Shown: positions 1 to 7,910 of the stretch, one piece after another
Numbering within the stretch: position 1 is the first letter of the stretch
Layout of the letters: every line of letters begins with the position of its first letter
Assembly (NCBI GenBank): GCA_028876495.1
Contig: JAGWRO010000023.1
Coordinates: forward strand, 1 to 64,000
Reading direction: 5' to 3'
From: Bacteroidota bacterium
GTDB lineage: Bacteria; Bacteroidota; Bacteroidia; Chitinophagales; Chitinophagaceae
Length of the DNA: 64,000 bases
Notes under the pieces: model-generated
What the model was told of the DNA's origin: nothing
Databases searched by the model: none
The model's input: the letters and a program-made list of their open reading frames with translations, nothing else
Position numbers and translations under genes: made by a program

Positions 1-346
1 GAAATGCCTAAAGAAAGTTTTGAAAAGTTTACAGGCCATATGTTTTTAAAACAGTTGAAAAAGGCAGCCGGCAAATTAAGTGATTATAAGACTGAACAAA
101 AAGATAGGAATTTTATCTTCAAAGGGATCCTTTGGCAATATTAATAACAAGCAGAAAGATGGCCGGAGAAAAACCAGATTTTATATGCCCGTCCGAATGA
201 GCAGGCCGGGCGGACATTACAATCCTCTTCAACCCCATTGGCAATTGGTCAAAGATCCAACTGAGTCCCGGTTTTCTTCCGCGCGATTTTATGAAACAGG
301 AGAAGATGAATTTAAGATAATAACTCATTATATGGATAAATTATAA
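1..346 (+). pseudogene. Broken REP-associated tyrosine transposase (IS200/Y1-like), C-terminal part
   Basis: The window opens inside an ORF in frame 1 that ends at 144 (residues like EKFTGHMFLKQLKKAAGK, then KDRNFIF). The typical family C-terminus continues in frame 2 to the stop at 344-346, with HYNP, then WQLVKDP, then FSSARFYETG and THYMDKL. This Bacteroidota Y1-transposase (RAYT) ending is recognised from the family pattern. The segment at about 120-215 matches neither frame well, so the gene carries at least one frameshift and probably further decay. The N-terminus with the HUH motif lies outside the window. It is called as a pseudogene; a sequencing error is a less likely alternative because the middle is scrambled. 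Confidence 0.7.
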
Positions 347-357
347 TTCCCGAATGT

Positions 358-373
358 CGGGTGGGGACACCCG
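358..373. repeat. REP-like hairpin after the transposase remnant
   Basis: CGGGTG (358-363), loop GGGA, then CACCCG (368-373) form a perfect 6-bp stem 11 nt after the transposase stop. RAYTs act on short GC-rich hairpins of this type, so it may be the cognate repeat. No second copy is visible in the window. Confidence 0.5.
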
Positions 374-761
374 CCAGGAAAGGGGTTTTAAAGGCATTTC
401 TTGAATTTTATGATACATTATGAGTAAAGCCTGCTAATAAAAATATTGCAAAAACAGGGCTTGAAAATAAAACATCTGTTCCCTGCCTTCGCAAATACTC
501 GAACCTTTACCGGCAACCTTATTGGACACCCTACGCAAATTGACAAACTTCAATAATTTAAATAGCTTGAACAACTACAGCAAAAAAAAATTGTTTATTT
601 TCTCTGGGAATGGGCAGCAACGAAAGGAGACTGTGATAAAAACAAAAATCATAAATATTTGTTCGTTTGCTGATGCTTAAAAGCCAGAAGTTAATCAGCA
701 TGTTTCAATAATAATACCGAAATTAGCAATCAACAATAATTACATTTCTTTAAATCAATAA
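374..761. other. Intergenic DNA with no recognisable gene
   Basis: AT-rich stretch with stops in all frames between the transposase remnant and the GMC module. No promoter box of the TAnnTTTG type or terminator stands out. It may be decayed mobile DNA. Confidence 0.4.
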
Positions 762-1328
762 ATGAAAAGAAGGCGTTTTCTGAGTTCAGTAGCCATTATT
801 ATTCCGGCAGCTATAGTAAGTACAGAAGTTCTTTTCCCGTCCTGTAATACCGGCGTTGAAGAAAATTATTTTTCAGAAGAAAATATAAAGCTCATTGATG
901 AAATTGGAGAAAGTATTATACCTGCCACAGCCACATCGCCCGGCGCCAAAGCCGCACAGATTGGAGAATTCATGAAAGTGTATGTTACCGATTGCTATAC
1001 TCCGAAAGAGCAAGCTATTTTTTGGGAAGGGATTAATAAGGTCAAACAATTAAGTAAAAATAAATATGGAGATACATTTACAAAACTGGCGGTTTCACAA
1101 AAACAGGAGATACTCAGCTCTTTGGAAAATGAATCGAAAAACGCGAACAATACAAATACAAATAACAGCGCCCCTCAATTTTACCCGATGATAAAGGGAC
1201 TTGTTGGATTTGGATTTTTTTCTTCCCAACCGGGCGCTACCAAAGCCTTGCGTTACATACAAACTCCGGATGGATACCAGGCAAACGTTCCTTACAAAAA
1301 AGGGGATAAAGCCTGGGCAACCACTTAA
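762..1328 (+). CDS. Gluconate 2-dehydrogenase subunit 3 family protein
   Basis: 188 aa. The N-terminus MKRRRFLSSVAIIIPAA is a twin-arginine-like export signal, followed by SCNTG, which could also be a lipobox. The body matches the subunit-3 family (FSEENIKLIDEIGESIIPATATSPGAKAA near residues 38-65, and a GFGFFSSQPGATKALRY segment near the end). In this family the protein escorts or anchors a flavoprotein GMC dehydrogenase in the periplasm. The GMC gene follows after 35 nt, so the two form an operon. The substrate cannot be told from sequence; gluconate is only the name-giving example. Confidence 0.85.
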   Translation: MKRRRFLSSVAIIIPAAIVSTEVLFPSCNTGVEENYFSEENIKLIDEIGESIIPATATSPGAKAAQIGEFMKVYVTDCYTPKEQAIFWEGINKVKQLSKNKYGDTFTKLAVSQKQEILSSLENESKNANNTNTNNSAPQFYPMIKGLVGFGFFSSQPGATKALRYIQTPDGYQANVPYKKGDKAWATT

Positions 1329-1363
1329 AAGCGAAAGAAACTATTTTAAATATCTAACCAATA

Positions 1364-3079
1364 ATGGGAAACATCAATACCAAAGGAATAAAAGAAAATA
1401 CATTCGATGCTATTGTGATCGGCTCAGGAATAAGTGGTGGCTGGGCGGCTAAAGAGTTGTGCGAGCATGGCGTAAAAACATTGGTCTTAGAAAGAGGAAG
1501 GGACGTAAAACATCTTATTGATTACCCCACCATGGCAAAAGATCCGTGGGATTTTCCTCATCGCAATGATTTGCCCCTAAAAGAAAAAGAAGATAACCCG
1601 GTTGCCTCAAAATGTTATGCTTTCAGAGAAGATGCGATGCATTTTTTTGTAAAGGATAAAGAGCATCCTTACATACAGGAGAAACCTTTTGACTGGATAC
1701 GCGGCTACCAGGTTGGAGGAAAAAGTCTGACATGGGGAAGATGCACCCAACGCTGGAGCAATTTTGAATTTACAGGCCCGCAGCGTTTTGGTTATGGCTG
1801 GGACTGGCCCATAAGATATGAAGAGGTGGCGCCGTGGTATTCGCACGTAGAAAAATTTATTGGTATCTGTGGCAGTAAAGATGGTTTGGAAGCAATGCCC
1901 GATGGTGAATTTCTTCCACCCTTTGAATTGAATAGTGTTGAACAACATTTAAAAGAAAGCATCTTAAAAAATTACGGCAACCGGTATTTCGTTCATGCAA
2001 GATGGGCACATTTAACACAGCCCAATCAAATACATCTTGAACAGGGAAGAGGAAGATGCCACGCGCGAAACTTATGCCAGAGAGGCTGCCCGTTTGGTGG
2101 TTATTTCAGTTCTAATTCATCCACGCTTCCATGGGCTGCAAAAACGGGCAACTTAACGATTCGCCCGTTTTCGGTGGTTCATTCCATTATTTACGATGAA
2201 CAAAAACAGAAAGCAACAGGCGTTAGAGTTATTGATACCAACACAAAGGAAGCAACTGAGTTTTTTGCTAAGGTTATTTTTGTGAACGGCTCGGCTTTAA
2301 ACAGCAATCTCATCTTATTAAATTCCACATCCAACCGTTTTCCAAATGGTTTGGGAAATGATAGTGGCATACTGGGAAAATATATTTGCCACCATAATTA
2401 TCGTGGCAATTTAGGCGGAGAAATGGAAGGGTTTACTGACAGTTATTATAATGGCCGCAACCCTACAGATGCAATCATTGCCAACTATAGAAATCTGCAT
2501 AAAACAGATACCGGTTTTATTGGCGGGTATACCACCTATGCCGGCGCCCGCCGGAATAGAAATAACGGGGAGGCCTACCCTGAGCAAATGGGGGCCGGAT
2601 ATAAAGAATCGATGACAGAACCGGGGCCATGGACGGTGTATGCTTATGTGCAGGGCGAAACCATTCCGAAAGAAAAAAATCATGTGCGTTTAAGTACCGA
2701 TAAAAAAGATGAATGGGGCATTCCACAATTAATAACTTCTGTTGAATACGATGACAACGATGATAAATTATTGAATGATTTTTTTGTGCAGACGGAAGAA
2801 ATGTTTACAAAAGCCGGTGTAAAAAATATTCATTATTCAGATAGTAAGCAGGCGCCGGGTTTAGATATACATGAAATGGGAGGATGTAGAATGGGTACCG
2901 ATCCAAAAACATCTATGCTTGATAAACGGAATGCATTACATCATTGTAAAAATGTTTTTGTAACAGATGGAGCATGTATGGCAAGTACCGGCAATCAAAG
3001 CCCGAGTATTTTGTACATGGCTTTAACTGCAAGGGCTTGTAACTATGTTGTGGAAGAAATGAAAAAAGGAAACCTATAA
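1364..3079 (+). CDS. GMC family oxidoreductase (FAD-dependent sugar/polyol dehydrogenase)
   Basis: 571 aa, full family length. The FAD-binding GSGISGG motif is at residues 20-26, with the glutamate-ending strand LVLERGRD at about 40. A cysteine-containing stretch (GRCHARNLCQRGCPFGG) lies in the middle. The C-terminal GMC domain has HEMGGCRMGTDP and GNQSPSILYMALTARA. It has no signal peptide of its own, so export is probably by piggy-back on the Tat-type partner encoded just upstream. Such enzymes oxidise sugars or polyols and pass electrons to a cytochrome c; the diheme cytochrome gene at 5773 is a possible but unproven acceptor. Confidence 0.9.
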   Translation: MGNINTKGIKENTFDAIVIGSGISGGWAAKELCEHGVKTLVLERGRDVKHLIDYPTMAKDPWDFPHRNDLPLKEKEDNPVASKCYAFREDAMHFFVKDKEHPYIQEKPFDWIRGYQVGGKSLTWGRCTQRWSNFEFTGPQRFGYGWDWPIRYEEVAPWYSHVEKFIGICGSKDGLEAMPDGEFLPPFELNSVEQHLKESILKNYGNRYFVHARWAHLTQPNQIHLEQGRGRCHARNLCQRGCPFGGYFSSNSSTLPWAAKTGNLTIRPFSVVHSIIYDEQKQKATGVRVIDTNTKEATEFFAKVIFVNGSALNSNLILLNSTSNRFPNGLGNDSGILGKYICHHNYRGNLGGEMEGFTDSYYNGRNPTDAIIANYRNLHKTDTGFIGGYTTYAGARRNRNNGEAYPEQMGAGYKESMTEPGPWTVYAYVQGETIPKEKNHVRLSTDKKDEWGIPQLITSVEYDDNDDKLLNDFFVQTEEMFTKAGVKNIHYSDSKQAPGLDIHEMGGCRMGTDPKTSMLDKRNALHHCKNVFVTDGACMASTGNQSPSILYMALTARACNYVVEEMKKGNL

Positions 3080-3118
3080 AGGTTGAACGGGACGCCGTAT
3101 CAGCAAAAAAAATTGATT

Positions 3119-3494
3119 ATGAGAAAATTTATATCACTGCTATTTTTATTTGCCTTCTTTTCTCTTGCAGCAAATTCACAGGCAAATTCTCGGGCTGAAA
3201 AAGCAGGCAGGATTACAAGCGGGATAGGTTTTGCAGGTGCTACAAAAAACACCCTGTCAGTAGGTCAATACTTTTGGTTGCAACTCGATTATAAAATTTT
3301 CTAAAAATATTTCAATTGCAACCGAGTTTGAAAATATGACTTACCAATTACCAGGTTATTATCCTGCTTTACCTGCAAATTTGAATAAGATAAATGCTGT
3401 AGACAATAACTTTTCTTTGTTATTCAAATATCATATCGATACACAGTCGCCATTAAAAGTTGCCGTTACCGTTCAGGAAGTTGTTTTGATATAA
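3119..3494 (+). pseudogene. Small secreted protein gene with an apparent frameshift
   Basis: Starts at ATG 3119 with a clear signal peptide (MRKFISLLFLFAFFSLAANSQA). The frame stops at 3302-3304. Shifting one base forward at the AAAATTTT tract near 3293-3300 continues as KFSKNISIATEFENMTY and on to a stop at 3492-3494, giving a plausible product of about 124 aa. The alternating aromatic/hydrophilic pattern suggests a short outer-membrane-type beta protein. It begins 40 nt after the GMC gene. Either a real inactivation or an indel error in the assembly. Family unknown. Confidence 0.5.
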
Positions 3495-3535
3495 ATTCTG
3501 AAATTGTCATGCTGATTATTTTAAGCTTGCAAAAT

Positions 3536-4009
3536 TCACCTTACTGTTTTCTTAAATTTTTCTATTTGCCTTCTGTGCCTTAGCACATGAACAATGGCGT
3601 GCTCCCACATTTGCTCAAGATCATACGTTTGGCCCCAGTGTGTCAAAATCTTGTTGTCGGCAGGTTCCATTATTTCCTCTTCATTAAAAAAGCCGAATGT
3701 TTCAATGGTGTATGAAAACATTTGGTTGAGATCGTTGTTATAATCTGCTATAACAGGGCGGTCGGCTTTCTGCCAAAGTTTAAATGGTGCGTTTTTAAAT
3801 TGGCGAATATAGTTTGCATAAGTATATCCGGCATACACTACATGCGTCAAAACAGATTGGATGGATACACAGTTTTGATCTGCGGTTGTTTTATCTACCG
3901 GCAACGCAAGTTCTATTGGAGAAACATCTGAGATCACCTGCTTCAATTCTGAAAGCGCTCTTTCATATTCATCAAGCAAAGCGCCTTTTGCACCTGTTCT
4001 TTTATTCAT
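3536..4009 (-). CDS. DinB-like (four-helix metal-binding) family protein
   Basis: 157 aa, a usual length for DinB/YfiT-like proteins. The three-histidine metal site can be placed: LTHVVYAG near residue 56, and HAIVHVLRHRRQ near 138-148. Members are cytosolic four-helix-bundle proteins, some acting as thiol-dependent S-transferases; the substrate here is unknown. It is convergent with the frameshifted gene upstream and stands alone. Confidence 0.75.
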   Translation of the reverse strand: MNKRTGAKGALLDEYERALSELKQVISDVSPIELALPVDKTTADQNCVSIQSVLTHVVYAGYTYANYIRQFKNAPFKLWQKADRPVIADYNNDLNQMFSYTIETFGFFNEEEIMEPADNKILTHWGQTYDLEQMWEHAIVHVLRHRRQIEKFKKTVR

Positions 4010-4115
4010 GTATTAAAAATAGTAAAATAAATATCCCGCGGTTTAATTACTGAGGATATTTTTTATCGCTATTGGCGTCCCGCCAAAATCCACAACAGGT
4101 GAATTTCTGCAATTT

Positions 4116-4123
4116 TATCTTTG
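4116..4123 (+). promoter_or_regulatory. Candidate -7 box (TATCTTTG)
   Basis: TATCTTTG followed by CC fits the Bacteroidota -7 consensus TAnnTTTG and lies 81 nt before the ATG at 4205. No convincing -33 TTTG is seen at the usual spacing. Confidence 0.45.
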
Positions 4124-4204
4124 CCTCAGTTAAAAATAAAAATCTTTATTTTTTGTAGGTTTACTCTAAATAATCGTCAACACCAGCAAAAAAAACAGAG
4201 ATTT

Positions 4205-4558
4205 ATGCCCGTAACCAAATACCATGTTTACGTTATTGAGCTATCCAAACGGGTGTTTTCAGAAAATGCCCGGTTCCGGACTGCTAACCCTCAATTTAAT
4301 GGAGTTCTGGAATGCCTTTATGTAGGTATGACTAGTAAAACACCTGCAGAAAGATTTCAACAGCATAAAACAGGCTACAGAAATAAAAAAGGCCATAACC
4401 TGTCTTCTTCAATAGTTCGAAAATATGGCGTTTACCTGCGGCCCAGCCTTTATGATTATCTCAATCTACAGCCGATGACACGGCAAGAAGCTTTAAAAAT
4501 GGAGGAAAAACTGGCAATGGATTTACGAAGGCAAGGCTATGCCGTTTGGTACAATTGA
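4205..4558 (+). CDS. GIY-YIG-like small protein
   Basis: 117 aa from ATG 4205; an in-frame upstream ATG at 4121 would start inside the -7 box, so the later start is preferred. YHVYVIEL near the N-terminus and LYVGMTSKTPAERFQQHK in the middle resemble the two strands and the first helix (Y-x10-YVGxT-x7-R) of a GIY-YIG nuclease fold. The rest is basic, with a long glutamate-containing helix near the end. Function unknown; it may be a host or selfish nuclease or a fold relative without activity. No partner genes. Confidence 0.55.
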   Translation: MPVTKYHVYVIELSKRVFSENARFRTANPQFNGVLECLYVGMTSKTPAERFQQHKTGYRNKKGHNLSSSIVRKYGVYLRPSLYDYLNLQPMTRQEALKMEEKLAMDLRRQGYAVWYN

Positions 4559-4574
4559 GAAGAACAAAAAAAAA

Positions 4575-4610
4575 CAAAACAGGAATTACCTTTCTTTATC
4601 GATTTACTGA
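4575..4610 (-). repeat. 36-nt CAGTAAA/TTTTG interspersed motif, copy 1
   Basis: Read on the minus strand: TCAGTAAAT at one end and CCTGTTTTG at the other, 36 nt apart end to end. It lies in a convergent gap, 17 nt after the stop of the minus-strand gene at 4627. Confidence 0.6.
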
Positions 4611-4626
4611 AGAATGAGAATTGAGA

Positions 4627-4824
4627 TTAATTGAAATAAGACTCAGGAATTATCTTCCACATATTATGAGCCAGCCTGCCGTTGAGCAATTCATATAATA
4701 AATAGATGGGCCAAAAAATGTAATGGATAATTACTAACAGGATAGAGTGGTTGTAATACCAGCTTACCATTATTGAATATAATCCGAGAATAAAATAAAG
4801 AATGCTGTTATTTCTCCTGTTCAT
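4627..4824 (-). CDS. Small membrane protein, unknown
   Basis: 65 aa with two hydrophobic segments (about 8-24 and 27-45) rich in Tyr, Trp and Ile, then a short polar tail. The ORF has an ATG start and sits in a gap with no other gene, upstream of the EcsC gene's stop on the same strand. No family recognised. Confidence 0.45.
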   Translation of the reverse strand: MNRRNNSILYFILGLYSIMVSWYYNHSILLVIIHYIFWPIYLLYELLNGRLAHNMWKIIPESYFN

Positions 4825-4872
4825 TTTAAATTATTTAAGGCTTTGTATTCTTTAAAGGTATAAATATAATTC

Positions 4873-5613
4873 TTATTTAATTGCAGGCAATGCGTTATCA
4901 AACAATCTCATCCTGTAAGCATTGATGGCAGTGCGCCCCAGTTTTTTTATTAAGCGGTTATTTACCAGCACGCCTATGGGAGCGCCTATCAACGGTATCA
5001 TTTGGGCCATCTTCGCTACATCAAGATAATCCCTGTATTCCTGCTGAAAATTTCTCCAGTCGAACTGGTTAATATCTTCCGGTAATTTTTTTTGCTGCTC
5101 ATCCCAATTAACCATTTGCAGGTAAACTTTCTTCCTGTATACTGCGCTGGAAAAAGCCAACTCAAATATATGCAGCAGATACACTCTTTCTTTATAATCG
5201 GTCACATCAAATCCATATAATACTGCAATATCAAACAACAGTTTTATTTTAATAGCGAGTAAAATCGGGAAATCTGCAAGGCCGAGTAAGATGCCACCCG
5301 CGCCGGTAATGCCGCCTTCTACAGCCGCCGTTTTCCGGTAAATATTTATTTTCTTTCTAACGGCTTCTTCGCGGGTCAACAGGTCAGTGTTTTGTAAAGG
5401 ATGTGCTGTGGTATATTTAGCACCGAACAAAACACCACGCACCATTTGTTTTATCGTAACTGTAATGGCACGATGCACTTTTTCAGGAATCCAACTATTG
5501 AATTTTGTTTGCAGTTTTTTAGAAAGCTTATCAAATAACGATGGCCTTCGCAGCATTTTCTTTTGCCATGCTTTTAATTCCAGGTTCGCAAATGCGTCGT
5601 ATGAATTGATCAT
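4873..5613 (-). CDS. EcsC family protein
   Basis: 246 aa from the ATG at 5613; a longer reading to 5691 adds 26 residues before the family's normal beginning (ELKAWQKKML), so it is not used. Typical EcsC features are the amphipathic helices after RAITVTIKQMVRGVLFG, a glycine-rich hydrophobic stretch GGITGAGGILLGLADFPILLAIKI in the middle, and the end APIGVLVNNRLIKKLGRTA. The role of EcsC is poorly known; association with the membrane is likely. Confidence 0.85.
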   Translation of the reverse strand: MINSYDAFANLELKAWQKKMLRRPSLFDKLSKKLQTKFNSWIPEKVHRAITVTIKQMVRGVLFGAKYTTAHPLQNTDLLTREEAVRKKINIYRKTAAVEGGITGAGGILLGLADFPILLAIKIKLLFDIAVLYGFDVTDYKERVYLLHIFELAFSSAVYRKKVYLQMVNWDEQQKKLPEDINQFDWRNFQQEYRDYLDVAKMAQMIPLIGAPIGVLVNNRLIKKLGRTAINAYRMRLFDNALPAIK

Positions 5614-5772
5614 AATAAACGCTTTTTGCAAAGATACGTTTACTACAAATGATAACGCTTTACTAAAAGACGGGGAACCCCATAAATCCATGAAAATAAA
5701 ATTTAATTTGTCAAAAATTTTAATATATTTATGGAATCATTTCCTTATACGTTTATCAAAACCTACATTATC

Positions 5773-6768
5773 ATGAAAAAGACGATTGCTTTTTATGCCA
5801 TTATTTTTATGGTGCTGGCCGCCACTTTTTTTACCGCCTGCAACAACAATGGTTCACAATCAAACAAGAATACTGATTCAGAATCGCAGGCCATCAATAC
5901 ACAAGATTCAATGAAAAAGGTACTCGCATGGGGAGAATACCTGGCCGTTCATGTTGCAGCCTGTATTCACTGTCACAGCCAAAGAGATTTTACCAAATAT
6001 TCAGGGCCGGTTGTTCCGGGTACTGAAGGAGAAGGCGGACAAAAATTTGATCATAATGAACTGGATGCAATTCCGGGAACAATTTATTCCAAAAACATTA
6101 CGCCTGATTCTGCAACCGGTATCGGTAGCTGGACAGATGCAGAAATCTTACGGGCCATTACGCAAGGAATTAGAAAAAATGGTGATACACTCTTCCCTCT
6201 TATGCCTTATGCCAATTTTAACCACATGGCAAAAAGCGATCTGTTGAGCATCATTGCTTATATAAGAACCCTTAAACCCATTAAAAATGAAGTGCCGGAA
6301 AGACAATTAATGATTCCGATAAGTATAGCTTATCCGGCACCTGCATTGCAACCATCTGTGGATGGAAATGTAGCGCCACCGGAAACTGATTCCGTAAAAT
6401 ATGGAGGATACCTGGTTGCTATGGCAGGTTGCAGCGATTGCCATACGCCTTATGCAAAAGGTCAGCCTGATTTTAGCCGCATGATGGCCGGAGGAAACAC
6501 ATTTAATGTGGGAACCTTTAAAGTAACCTCTGCAAATTTAACACCTGATTCTGCTACAGGTATTGGATCATGGACTGAAACAGCTTTCCTGGAGAAATTC
6601 TATATCCGGCGGGATGAGAAAGGATATAATTATAACCCGGGCAAACAGAATACAGTCATGCCTGTTCATGATTTTTCAGGTATGACAGACGGGGATCTAA
6701 AATCTGTATATGCCTTTTTGGGTACCCTAAAACCAGTTAAAAACCTGGTAGTGAAATATCCTAAATAA
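5773..6768 (+). CDS. Diheme c-type cytochrome lipoprotein
   Basis: 331 aa from ATG 5773. The signal peptide ends in a lipobox (FFTAC), so it is a periplasm-facing lipoprotein. Two heme motifs are seen, CIHCH near residue 60 and CSDCH near 220. Each starts one of two similar halves, and each half also has a TPDSATGIGSWT segment (LTPDSATG in the second), which shows an internal duplication. It resembles the diheme cytochrome subunits that accept electrons from membrane alcohol or sugar dehydrogenases, fitting the GMC and PQQ-type genes nearby. The partner is not shown by operon structure. Confidence 0.9.
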   Translation: MKKTIAFYAIIFMVLAATFFTACNNNGSQSNKNTDSESQAINTQDSMKKVLAWGEYLAVHVAACIHCHSQRDFTKYSGPVVPGTEGEGGQKFDHNELDAIPGTIYSKNITPDSATGIGSWTDAEILRAITQGIRKNGDTLFPLMPYANFNHMAKSDLLSIIAYIRTLKPIKNEVPERQLMIPISIAYPAPALQPSVDGNVAPPETDSVKYGGYLVAMAGCSDCHTPYAKGQPDFSRMMAGGNTFNVGTFKVTSANLTPDSATGIGSWTETAFLEKFYIRRDEKGYNYNPGKQNTVMPVHDFSGMTDGDLKSVYAFLGTLKPVKNLVVKYPK

Positions 6769-6907
6769 AGTGGTGCAATACAAAGGTTTTAAACTAAAAA
6801 TTAAATCCCGAAGGTCAACAACATATTCCTTCTGATGAATAATAGTTATCGATTTAAATTAACAGTAAGTTATAAAAAGTGATTTAGAATCAATAGCTGT
6901 TATTTTT

Positions 6908-6914
6908 TACTTTG
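6908..6914 (+). promoter_or_regulatory. Candidate -7 box (TACTTTG)
   Basis: TACTTTGC 16 nt before the ATG at 6931 resembles the Bacteroidota -7 element with one spacer base fewer than the consensus. Confidence 0.35.
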
Positions 6915-6930
6915 CGGCTGATATTTTTTT

Positions 6931-7842
6931 ATGAAGGATATTTTTACTGACCAGGTAGCCATGCTTTTTAGCACTCCCATTACCTTAACACTGGTATTGC
7001 TGGAGATTTTTATAAGTGTACGATACGATAAACAATATTATACGGTAAAGGATACCAAAGCCAACCTGGTACTTGGTTTGGGTTATATGATTACTGATAC
7101 TTTGAGCCGCGGCGCAGGTTTGTTTCTGCTCGCGGTTTTTTACTTTTATGGATTACACCTTTTTTCTTTTATTTCAGGTCACCTTGTTTTGTACTGGATC
7201 TTATTGGTATTGGCAGAAGATTTTACTTACTGGTTTATGCACCTGATGGACCACCGGATCAGGTTTTTATGGGCTGGGCATGTTCACCATCATTCATCCA
7301 AAGAGTTTAATTTTTCTGTAGGTCTTCGGTCGGCGGTATTTGAACCCATCGAAAAGTTTTTCTTTTTTATTCCATTGGCTTTTATCGGCTTCCGGCCATT
7401 GGATATTGTTTTAATTTATGTGCTTTCGCAGGGCTGGGGCACCTTTGTTCATACCAAAGCCATTAAGAAACTTGGCCCTCTTGAATATATTTTTACCACA
7501 CCTTCTCACCACCGCGTTCATCATGGGGTTAATATAAAATACCTTGATAAAAATTATGGTATGTTCCTTATTATTTGGGATAAACTTTTCGGAACCTTCA
7601 GGGCTGAGGATCCCGCAGAGCCTGTAAAGTATGGCATCTTAAAAAATGTAGACTATAAAAATTACCTGGATATTATATTCAATGAATATAACCAGATCAT
7701 AAAAGATTACAGGCAAAACATTTCTTTCAAACAGAAACTAAAATATATTTTTGGCCCTCCCGGCTACAGCCACGACGGCAGCCGCCAAACCACCCGTGAA
7801 TTGCAAAAGGAAGAAATCTTCGATAAGAATTATAAAAGTTGA
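6931..7842 (+). CDS. Sterol desaturase / fatty acid hydroxylase family protein
   Basis: 303 aa, integral membrane. Histidine boxes of the di-iron hydroxylase family are present: HLMDH and HVHHH around residues 102-120, and HHRVHHG near 192. At least four hydrophobic segments precede or separate them. The family hydroxylates or desaturates lipids or carotenoids in the inner membrane; the substrate cannot be predicted. The C-terminal 60 residues are soluble and basic. Transcribed alone. Confidence 0.88.
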   Translation: MKDIFTDQVAMLFSTPITLTLVLLEIFISVRYDKQYYTVKDTKANLVLGLGYMITDTLSRGAGLFLLAVFYFYGLHLFSFISGHLVLYWILLVLAEDFTYWFMHLMDHRIRFLWAGHVHHHSSKEFNFSVGLRSAVFEPIEKFFFFIPLAFIGFRPLDIVLIYVLSQGWGTFVHTKAIKKLGPLEYIFTTPSHHRVHHGVNIKYLDKNYGMFLIIWDKLFGTFRAEDPAEPVKYGILKNVDYKNYLDIIFNEYNQIIKDYRQNISFKQKLKYIFGPPGYSHDGSRQTTRELQKEEIFDKNYKS

Positions 7843-7857
7843 TTATGGCAAAAAGAG

Positions 7858-7893
7858 CAAAATAAGAATTCCAATTATTTATTCATTTACTGC
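7858..7893 (-). repeat. 36-nt CAGTAAA/TTTTG interspersed motif, copy 2
   Basis: Minus-strand reading starts GCAGTAAATGAA and ends TTCTTATTTTG, exactly 36 nt. It is in a convergent gap, 17 nt after the stop of the Gfo/Idh/MocA gene on the same strand. Confidence 0.65.
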
Positions 7894-7910
7894 ATAATAA
7901 AATTCTTCTC

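Noticed and set aside
5614..5691. Longer start for the EcsC gene
   Set aside because: The extra 26 residues do not fit the family and run into the promoter region.
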